From assembly GCA_016787225.1 (NCBI GenBank), contig JAEUUY010000001.1:1-61595 (forward strand): a DNA stretch of 61,595 bases, in the 5' to 3' direction. A program made the translations under genes and the position numbers. The notes under the pieces are model-generated. The model ran no database searches. It was not told the DNA's origin and saw only the letters and a list, made by a program, of their open reading frames with translations. Shown one piece after another: positions 44,873 to 52,103 of the stretch. Each line of letters opens with the position of its first letter. Position 1 is the stretch's first letter. The stretch comes from Chitinophagales bacterium (GTDB lineage: Bacteria > Bacteroidota > Bacteroidia > Chitinophagales > JADJOU01).

Positions 44873-46373
44873 CCCTGATGTACTCTCCTGTCTTGCCAAT
44901 TTGAGCAATGACGAAGTATTTACGCCACCAAATTTGGTGAACGATATTTTGGACTTGCTCCCAGCCGAGTTGTGGAGCAACCCAAACGCCAAGTTTTTAG
45001 ACCCTGTTTCAAAAAGTGGTGTGTTTCTGCGTGAAATGGCAAAGCGACTAATGGTAGGTTTGGAAACCCAAATTCCCGACAAACAGGAACGCATTAACCA
45101 CATATTTAGCCAACAGTTGTATGGCATTGCTATTACCGATTTAACAGCATTGCTTTCTCGCAGAAGTGTGTATTGCTCCAAAACTGCCAATGGCAAATAC
45201 TCCATTTGCGAAACCTTTAATGACGAGCAAGGAAACATTCGCTACAAACGAATGAAACACACTTGGAACAATGGAAAATGTACCTATTGCGGTGCAAGCC
45301 AAGAAGTGTACGACCGGGAAGATGCATTGGAAACTTACGCTTATCCATTTATACACATTGACAATCCAAAAAATATTTTCAATATGAAATTTGACGTTAT
45401 TGTTGGCAATCCACCTTATCAAATGAGCGATGGCGGTGCAGGTGCAAGTGCTATTCCATTATATCACAAATTTGTTCAACAAGCTAAAAAACTAAATCCA
45501 AGATATTTAACAATGATTATTCCTGCAAGATGGTTTGCTGGAGGAAGAGGTTTAGATAGTTTCCGTGAAGAAATGCTAAAAGATAATAGGATAAGAAAAA
45601 TAGTAGATTTTCATAACGCAGCGGATTGTTTTCCAGGTGTAGAAATAAAAGGAGGGGTATGTTATTTTTTATGGGATAGAGACAATAAGGGAGAATGCGA
45701 AGTAGTACCAGTTGTTAGTTCCCAATTTTTAAAACCAATGTCAAGAAGGTTAGACGCTTATGATGTTTTTGTAAGACTTAACGATTCAATTTCTATATTA
45801 GAAAAAGTACTATCAAAAAAGGAAAAGTCATTTAGTGAGCATATGTCTTCTCAAAAACCATTTGGCTTTAGAACTAATTTTCGAGCATATAAAAAATTAC
45901 ACTTCAAAGGGGGTATCAAAATATTTTCATTTAAAGAAGTTGGTTGGATTGAAAGAGAAAAAGTTATTCAAAATGCACAATGGATAGATGAGTACAAAGT
46001 AATTATTAGTCGTTCGTATAATGGAGGATACACCTATCCACACCAGATAATCAATAAACCTATTGTTGCAGAGAAAGGGAGTTGTTGCACTGAAACTTAT
46101 ATAGTTTGCGATGTTCTTGCAAACGAAAAAAGAGCAAATAATCTTAGAGATTACATTACAACTAAGTTTTTTAGGTTTTTGGTTTTTCTGAGAAAAGTTT
46201 CGCAAGACAATCCAAAAGATAGGTTTTCTTTTGTGCCCATTCAGAATTATGATGAATCTTGGACAGACGAAAAACTTTACAAGAAATACGGTTTAACCGA
46301 AGATGAGATTGCTTTTATAGACTCAATGATTCGTCCAATGGATTTAACTCTAAATGATGACACAGATGAGTAA
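44844..46373 (+). CDS. Eco57I-type methylase/specificity protein with NPPY motif
   Basis: A 509-residue protein. A motif-I-like DPVSKSGVFLREMAKRL lies at 53-69 but lacks the normal glycine pattern. The catalytic motif IV FDVIVGNPPYQMSDGG is near 183-198. A CTYC pair (146-149) may be part of a metal site. The C-terminal ~250 residues resemble target-recognition regions of Eco57I-like enzymes. The start is a TTG at 44844 or 44853, since no ATG is near, and it overlaps the preceding gene by 29 bp. With the upstream half it may form a working methyltransferase. Confidence 0.78.
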   Translation: MAKLLQTNYNPDVLSCLANLSNDEVFTPPNLVNDILDLLPAELWSNPNAKFLDPVSKSGVFLREMAKRLMVGLETQIPDKQERINHIFSQQLYGIAITDLTALLSRRSVYCSKTANGKYSICETFNDEQGNIRYKRMKHTWNNGKCTYCGASQEVYDREDALETYAYPFIHIDNPKNIFNMKFDVIVGNPPYQMSDGGAGASAIPLYHKFVQQAKKLNPRYLTMIIPARWFAGGRGLDSFREEMLKDNRIRKIVDFHNAADCFPGVEIKGGVCYFLWDRDNKGECEVVPVVSSQFLKPMSRRLDAYDVFVRLNDSISILEKVLSKKEKSFSEHMSSQKPFGFRTNFRAYKKLHFKGGIKIFSFKEVGWIEREKVIQNAQWIDEYKVIISRSYNGGYTYPHQIINKPIVAEKGSCCTETYIVCDVLANEKRANNLRDYITTKFFRFLVFLRKVSQDNPKDRFSFVPIQNYDESWTDEKLYKKYGLTEDEIAFIDSMIRPMDLTLNDDTDE

Positions 46374-48918
46374 AAAAGAATTTTTTCCACCCCGACCGTC
46401 CACCAATCCTACCATTTATGCGTATGAATTGGTGGGTGTGGCTACGCACAAGGGTTTGCTCAAAATCGGCTATACCGACCGTGATGCACAAACACGTATC
46501 AAAGAACAGTTGGGCACGGCAGCCATTCAATACAAAATTGTGTTTGAAGAATCGGCAATGAAACGGGACGGCAGTTCGTTTACCGACCACGAAGTACACC
46601 GATTGTTGAGAGAATGGAAAGTAGTCAACGCAAGTGGCGAATGGTATAAATGCACCTTAAACGACTTGCGTAGAGCCATTCACCAAATCAAAACAGGCGA
46701 AAAAACAGAAGAAAACCGTGTGCTCACTTTCGGTATGCGACCCGAACAGGAAGCAGCCGTTGACAAGACCATTGCCTATTTCAAGAGTTTCAAAAAAGAG
46801 AATAAAGACAGAACGCCCCACTTTCTTTGGAACGCCAAAATGCGTTTCGGGAAAACCTTTGCCAGTTATCAATTGGCTAAAAAAATGGGGTGGAAAAAAG
46901 TGTTGGTGCTCACCTTCAAACCAGCCGTTGAAGATGCTTGGAAAGAAGATTTACTTTCTCACGTTGACTTTAAAGGTTGGCAATTCATTTCCAAACACGC
47001 AGATGAACTATCAAGCCAAGATATTGACACCAAAAAACCGTTGGTTTGCTTTGGTTCGTTTCAGGATTTTTTAGGCAAAAACACCAACACGGGTGGTATT
47101 AAAACCAAAAACGAATGGGTACACGCCACCGTGTGGGATTGTATCATTTTTGACGAATACCATTTTGGGGCTTGGCGAGAAAACGCCAAAGATTTATTCG
47201 GTAAAGACTTAGAAGCCGAAAAAGAAATTGAAGCATACAAAAAGATTGAAAAAGAAGGTATTGCCGAAGAAGACAAAGCGGAACACTTAGAGAAGATTAT
47301 CCCAATCAGCACCAATCACTATTTGTATTTGTCAGGCACTCCATTTCGGGCAATCAGTTCAGGCGAATTTATAGAAGAGCAAATTTTCAATTGGACGTAT
47401 TCAGACGAGCAAAGAGCAAAAGAAAATTGGGACGATTCCTTAGGGCCAAATCCTTATGCAGCCTTACCAAGAATGGTAATGCTTACCTATCAATTGCCCG
47501 ATTCCATTCGCCAAATCGCTATGCAAGGCGAGTTTGACGGTTTTGATTTGAACATATTCTTTTCAGCCGAAGGCGAAGGGCGAAAAGCCCGTTTCAAATA
47601 TGAAGATGAAGTACAAAAATGGTTGGATTTAATTCGGGGTTCATTTAGCGAAACCACCGTTGACCATTTGAAGATGGGAGCTAAAAAGCCGCCTTTGCCT
47701 TTTTCACACGCTCCATTGCTCAAAGTGCTAAATCACACTTTTTGGTTTTTGCCGACCGTTGCAGCGTGCAACGCAATGGCATTATTGCTTGAAAGACGAC
47801 AAAATATATTTTACCACGATTACAAAGTGGTAGTTGCAGCAGGAACACAAGCAGGAATTGGAATAGAAGCCTTACCGCCAGTTTTAGATGCAATGACCGA
47901 TAATCCATTGGAATCAAAAACCATTACACTTTCGTGCGGTAAACTCACCACAGGCGTATCGGTAAAACCGTGGACAGGAATTTTTATGTTGCGTAATTCT
48001 TCCAGTCCTGAAACCTATTTTCAAGCGGCATTCCGTGTGCAAACACCTTGGGTGATTAAAAACCCCGACAGCAAATCGCCAAACAAAGAAGAAATTTTAA
48101 AAGAAGAATGTTATGTTTTTGACTTTGCCCCCGACCGTGCATTAAGGCAAATTGCCGATTACAGTTGCCGACTAAATGTAAACGAATCGAATCCCGAAGC
48201 AAAAGTTGCAGAGTTTATCAACTTCCTGCCTGTATTGGCTTATGATGGAAGTTCAATGAAACAAGTTGATGCCGCAGGAATTTTAGATATGGCAATGAGT
48301 GGCACAACCGCAACGCTTTTAGCAAGACGTTGGGAAAGTGCTTTACTCGTAAATGTTGACAACAACACACTTGCCCGATTGATGGCAAATGAAGAAGCAA
48401 TGAAAGCTTTAATGAGCATTGAAGGTTTCAGAAACTTGAATCAGGACATTGAAACTATCATTAACAAATCGGAAGCTGTTAAAAAAGCAAAGAAAGAAGC
48501 CAACGACCGAGAACTAAACAAGAAAGAGAAAAAAGAACTTTCAGACGAAGAAAAGGAATACAAGAGCCTGAGAAAGCAAATCCAAGAAAAGCTAATCAAG
48601 TTCGCAACTCGTGTGCCTGTGTTTATGTACCTGACAGACTACCGAGAAAGAAGTTTGAGAGACGTAATCACGCAATTAGAGCCGGGACTTTTCAAAAAGG
48701 TAACAGGACTTTCGGTAAAGGACTTTGAATTATTGGTAAGTCTTGGGGTGTTTAACTCTGCCTTAATGAATGATGCCGTTTACAAATTCAAACGCTATGA
48801 AGATGCAAGTTTGGAATATATCGGAATCAACAGACACGAAGGCGAAGATGTTGGTCTATTTGACACTGTTTTAAGCCGACAAGATTATGAAGCAAGTTTT
48901 GTAAACGAACCAGAATAG
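46354..48918 (+). CDS. GIY-YIG nuclease fused to SF2 helicase (restriction subunit)
   Basis: An 854-residue protein. Residues ~20-110 look like a GIY-YIG/T5orf172 nuclease: YAYELVGVATHKGLLKIGYT, DRDAQTRIKEQLG, SSFTDHEVHRLL. A helicase follows with motif I AKMRFGKTFAS (161-171), motif II FDEYH (266-270), motif III-like YLSGTPFRA (325-333) and a C-terminal RecA-like part containing SCGKLTTGVSVKPW and YFQAAFRVQTPW. A long charged, helical stretch (KKAKKEANDRELNKKEKKEL) lies near residue 710. ATG 46354 and ATG 46366 are both possible; either overlaps the methylase gene. It should cut or translocate unmodified DNA. Confidence 0.82.
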   Translation: MMTQMSKKEFFPPRPSTNPTIYAYELVGVATHKGLLKIGYTDRDAQTRIKEQLGTAAIQYKIVFEESAMKRDGSSFTDHEVHRLLREWKVVNASGEWYKCTLNDLRRAIHQIKTGEKTEENRVLTFGMRPEQEAAVDKTIAYFKSFKKENKDRTPHFLWNAKMRFGKTFASYQLAKKMGWKKVLVLTFKPAVEDAWKEDLLSHVDFKGWQFISKHADELSSQDIDTKKPLVCFGSFQDFLGKNTNTGGIKTKNEWVHATVWDCIIFDEYHFGAWRENAKDLFGKDLEAEKEIEAYKKIEKEGIAEEDKAEHLEKIIPISTNHYLYLSGTPFRAISSGEFIEEQIFNWTYSDEQRAKENWDDSLGPNPYAALPRMVMLTYQLPDSIRQIAMQGEFDGFDLNIFFSAEGEGRKARFKYEDEVQKWLDLIRGSFSETTVDHLKMGAKKPPLPFSHAPLLKVLNHTFWFLPTVAACNAMALLLERRQNIFYHDYKVVVAAGTQAGIGIEALPPVLDAMTDNPLESKTITLSCGKLTTGVSVKPWTGIFMLRNSSSPETYFQAAFRVQTPWVIKNPDSKSPNKEEILKEECYVFDFAPDRALRQIADYSCRLNVNESNPEAKVAEFINFLPVLAYDGSSMKQVDAAGILDMAMSGTTATLLARRWESALLVNVDNNTLARLMANEEAMKALMSIEGFRNLNQDIETIINKSEAVKKAKKEANDRELNKKEKKELSDEEKEYKSLRKQIQEKLIKFATRVPVFMYLTDYRERSLRDVITQLEPGLFKKVTGLSVKDFELLVSLGVFNSALMNDAVYKFKRYEDASLEYIGINRHEGEDVGLFDTVLSRQDYEASFVNEPE

Positions 48919-48936
48919 ACAAATGCCAACGCTCAA

Positions 48937-49003
48937 CAGCCACACACATTGCCAAGCCGCACAAGCCCACGCTAAAACCCAAGCTTGGCAAAGAGTGTGT
49001 CTG
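48937..49003. repeat. Hairpin with conserved loop, copy 2
   Basis: Arms CAGCCACACACATTGCCAAGC (one base trimmed: 48938-48957) and GCTTGGCAAAGAGTGTGTCT pair over most of their length. The loop holds ACAAGCCCACGCTAAAAC, close to the loop core at 43162-43180 (CAAGCCAACGCTCAAAA), while the stems differ. It begins 18 bp after the helicase gene stop. Confidence 0.6.
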
Positions 49004-49058
49004 TCCAACCGCACGACCAAAACGACCTACAAACCAGCGGACGAAAAGAACACCGAAG

Positions 49059-49087
49059 CGATAACAGCGGTTTTGCAATAGTGGCGG
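49059..49087. repeat. Left half of a third attC-like site
   Basis: CGATAAC followed by AGCGGTTTTGCAATAGTGGC has the order of the left halves at 41638 and 42981 (box, then GGnnTTTGCAnnAnTGGCGG). I could not find the matching right half in the following 150 bases, so it may be truncated. Nothing else is supported in 49088-49226. Confidence 0.45.
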
Positions 49088-49226
49088 TTCAGTGCTTCGT
49101 ATGACAGTGAAGTAATTAGGAAGTTTAAGCCAACGAAATTATATTTAGAACAATTTTGCCACAGAATTTACATTTGAAATTTAACCCATAATAAAAATGA
49201 AACTTGAAAATAATAGGAGAAGCTAG

Positions 49227-49393
49227 TTTATCCCAAATTCCGCATTAGAAAATGCAGAATCGATTAAGAATTTGTATTTCAATATTTTGCAATCCCGTAC
49301 GTACGGGATTGAAACAAATTCTAAATCGGGATAAACCCAACTAAATCATATAGTTCGCCACTCAGTGGCTTCTAATGATTAATTTGGGTTTAT
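49227..49393. repeat. Inverted-repeat element with central palindrome, copy A
   Basis: Ends TTTATCCCAAATTCCGCATT (from 49227) and TAATGATTAATTTGGGTTTA (to 49393) pair at about 16 of 21 positions. The centre CAATCCCGTACGTACGGGAT plus TG (49290-49311) is a perfect 22-bp palindrome. A relative lies at 54985-55161. The right end supplies the stop codon of the membrane-protein gene 49390-50616. I read it as a small non-autonomous mobile element. Confidence 0.7.
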
Positions 49394-50616
49394 AGTCTCC
49401 CAGCAATTTTCAAAACCCTCGACCTAGAATCTAAGTTAAGAATCAATCCGAACATAAATAAAATTAATAATGGTGAGCGATAGCGAATCAAGGCCATATA
49501 ATTGGGCACAAATAATGATATAATCAAAATAAAAGCGGCAAAATTTATTGAAGTAAATAAACTGAGTTTATGCCACAACTTTGATTGATTTAGTAAAAGT
49601 ATGATGATGAAGCAAATCGTGATAGCACCAGATAGGTTAACTATCCATAAATAATCAAGATTGGTAAATAAAGTAAATATGGCTTGTTTCCATCGGTTTA
49701 ACACTTGAACAAAAAGCACATCATAACTCGTAGTCCAATCGATTAGGTCAAAGTGTGTATTTCCCATTTTTAACTTTGAGTATCTGGTGAGCTTTCGCAA
49801 TACATAATCACTATATGGAGATAAGTATAAACAGATTATACCTATCAATGGTAAGATAAATGCAAGAACGTATCTCTTCCATTCTAGTTCTTTAAATTCT
49901 GTTAGAAGGTAGATACCTATCCCTGTTAGCATCATAATTACCATAGTATCTAGCCGAATAAAAACAGCATGGATAAAGCAAAGAAATGCCAAGATATACT
50001 TCCAAGTTTTAGGCTTGGTAAACAAAGAAAATAAAATGAAACTAACAAATAGAAATAATAGATTTTCTTTATATACTCCTGACACGAAATATAATTCCAA
50101 ACCACCAAACATTAGAAAAAAACAAAGTAGTTTAAGCTTGACTGGGTTCTTATCGAGGTGGAATAAGGTTTTAAGAAGTAGAGTTTTGCTAAAAAATGAC
50201 AATGTCCCAAAAAACAAGGATATATTGTATAAATTAGGTTTAGAGATAAGTGCAAAAAAAAGATAGAATTTCTCTATTGTATAGCTTGTATAGTTTGACC
50301 AAGTATTAGAGGCTATGAGCATAGGGAAATAGGATTGAGGATAAAGACCATTGCCACCAGTCAAAAAAAATAACCCATAGAGACTTGAATCTTTGTCTAG
50401 AAAAGAAGTAAGCAATATAGCGTCTTTGAGATATTTTCTCGAATCGAGTTCTGCCACCTTAGCACTGAGCATGGCTAGAACTATACTACCTACTAGCAGT
50501 GAAAGTGATAGAAATATGGAAATGGGTAGAAACCTATACTTCTTTTCGAAATAAACAAAGCCAAATACAATGACTACAAGTTGAATACAGTAAACGAAAA
50601 ATTCACTGTTATTCAT
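49390..50616 (-). CDS. Polytopic membrane protein, EpsG/Wzy-like
   Basis: A 408-residue protein with about ten to twelve hydrophobic helices and only short loops. Features such as ELDSRKYLKDAILL near the first loop, SYFPMLIASNTWSNYTSY, FVSGVYKENLLFLFVSFILF and RLDTMVIMMLTGIGIYLL recall EpsG- or Wzy-type polysaccharide polymerases. The match is of style, not of a defined motif. Its stop lies inside the inverted-repeat element, so the C-terminus may have been altered. It follows the DUF5689 lipoprotein gene by 3 bp. Confidence 0.6.
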   Translation of the reverse strand: MNNSEFFVYCIQLVVIVFGFVYFEKKYRFLPISIFLSLSLLVGSIVLAMLSAKVAELDSRKYLKDAILLTSFLDKDSSLYGLFFLTGGNGLYPQSYFPMLIASNTWSNYTSYTIEKFYLFFALISKPNLYNISLFFGTLSFFSKTLLLKTLFHLDKNPVKLKLLCFFLMFGGLELYFVSGVYKENLLFLFVSFILFSLFTKPKTWKYILAFLCFIHAVFIRLDTMVIMMLTGIGIYLLTEFKELEWKRYVLAFILPLIGIICLYLSPYSDYVLRKLTRYSKLKMGNTHFDLIDWTTSYDVLFVQVLNRWKQAIFTLFTNLDYLWIVNLSGAITICFIIILLLNQSKLWHKLSLFTSINFAAFILIISLFVPNYMALIRYRSPLLILFMFGLILNLDSRSRVLKIAGRL

Positions 50617-50619
50617 AAG

Positions 50620-52092
50620 CTACTGCACGTCAGAAGTGTTGCGAATAGTAATCTGTCTTGTACTATTAAATTTACCGACAATAGCCGTGACGGTTTTGGG
50701 ACCAGAAGGTAAAGGGTCACTTTTAAATGTAGCTGCAGACATGGTATAATGATCTATTTGAGTACCATCGTTTAACTTGGTAGTGCCACTCGTACCATTA
50801 TAGGTAGTTCCTCCGCTAAAGGTTGCATTGACGATTCTGACCAAAGTAGATTCATATTGATCCATATTCGCTATGATAGTGGCAATAGTAACCGTAGCCG
50901 GAGTGATGGAATTTCCTGAACTAATTAGACTAGCATCTGATGCCAGAATTCCCGCTGAGCCTCCAATTTGCAATACACCAGCAAAGGTACTCAAGGAGTC
51001 ATTGGTAATATTCACCTTGATTTTATCACCTAAACTGTAAGAATGATTCGCTCCAAATCTTACGATGATACCACGATTACTAGCATCTTGAATCACTACA
51101 TTTCTAGAATTGATATTTGCATTCACTCTATCAGAAATCACGGTTCCTTCTATGGTATATCCATTAATAAGAGTACCTGTCCCAGTAAACATGGCTCGAA
51201 TCTCTGCAATTGTCTTGGCAGTAAAGGTGCCACCGCCACCACCACCGCCACCGCCGCCAGATGAACCTCCGCATGGAGTTGTTCTATTGGTGTCAGTGAG
51301 TTTCACGTCGTTGAGGTCACGAAGTTTCATTTGCAAGTCACTTCGATAAACTGTAAAGATTCCTGTTAATTCTCCTTTACCAGCTGCTACCTTGGTGCCA
51401 GCGAAATTGGCATAGCCACTGGTTCGCACGATCACATCATTTCCATTTTTATCCAAAAGGGTTCTATTGGCGTCTCGCAGATTGATATTATCGGCATAGG
51501 TTACTTTGGTATCCTCACATTTAAATTCCACATCCTTGAATCGAACCAATTTATAGTGATAAGCCTCCGATAATTGATTTAATCCAATTTGATCTATTTT
51601 CACTTCATTGCCTATAGAGCCCTTGAATAAGGTCTTATCAATAGCTGTAGCAGGCAATTCTGCAAGGCTCTTAGCACCAGGTATCGTCGTAGTATCAATA
51701 TATCCTCCAAGAACTATCAAATTATTCTGATTAGCCATGGCCATTCCTTTGATTTTTAGGAAAACTTTTCTTCCAACAGGGAAATCATTGTATAAGTTGG
51801 AGCGATTGATAAGCACACCTATCGCAGCTCTATTGTCAAGGTCTTGTATGACTATTTCTTTGTAGAAATTTCCTCCCACGTCATTAGCGCTCACTATTGC
51901 TGCTATGGTTTTGTCTAAATTAATTGTCCATATCGTCTGACCACTAGCTTTAAAGTCCTGCTTCAAGTCATAAATAGTATAGTCTGCAGTCATGTTTGGA
52001 TCCTTAGGATTCGCTGGCGGATCGATATCGCTTTTCATGCAACCAGAAAGCACTGCTAAAGGTAAAATTAAACTTAAAATTAATTTTTTCAT
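50620..52092 (-). CDS. DUF5689 lipoprotein with OB-fold-like domains
   Basis: A 490-residue lipoprotein: the signal ends VLSGCMKSD, so Cys18 would be lipidated. Two similar domains follow, about residues 35-270 and 295-490. Each has an IxAxVxSxD-type strand (IAAIVSANDVGGNFYKEIVI, and EGTVISDRVNANINSRNVVI) of the DUF5689/OB-fold kind. A run of ten or more glycines (about 277-290) links them. It probably sits on the outer membrane with the TonB-dependent receptor encoded 11 bp upstream and could bind a ligand or nucleic acid at the surface. Confidence 0.82.
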   Translation of the reverse strand: MKKLILSLILPLAVLSGCMKSDIDPPANPKDPNMTADYTIYDLKQDFKASGQTIWTINLDKTIAAIVSANDVGGNFYKEIVIQDLDNRAAIGVLINRSNLYNDFPVGRKVFLKIKGMAMANQNNLIVLGGYIDTTTIPGAKSLAELPATAIDKTLFKGSIGNEVKIDQIGLNQLSEAYHYKLVRFKDVEFKCEDTKVTYADNINLRDANRTLLDKNGNDVIVRTSGYANFAGTKVAAGKGELTGIFTVYRSDLQMKLRDLNDVKLTDTNRTTPCGGSSGGGGGGGGGGTFTAKTIAEIRAMFTGTGTLINGYTIEGTVISDRVNANINSRNVVIQDASNRGIIVRFGANHSYSLGDKIKVNITNDSLSTFAGVLQIGGSAGILASDASLISSGNSITPATVTIATIIANMDQYESTLVRIVNATFSGGTTYNGTSGTTKLNDGTQIDHYTMSAATFKSDPLPSGPKTVTAIVGKFNSTRQITIRNTSDVQ

Positions 52093-52103
52093 ACTAGAAT
52101 TTA

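Noticed and set aside
40785-49087. Prophage or conjugative element as carrier of the defence genes
   Set aside because: No integrase, relaxase, capsid, terminase or transfer genes and no tRNA target were seen in or near the island.
49290-49320. GGGATTGAAAC resembles the 3' end of CRISPR repeats
   Set aside because: Only two dispersed copies exist, 5.7 kb apart, each at the centre of an inverted-repeat element, with no regular spacers and no cas genes.
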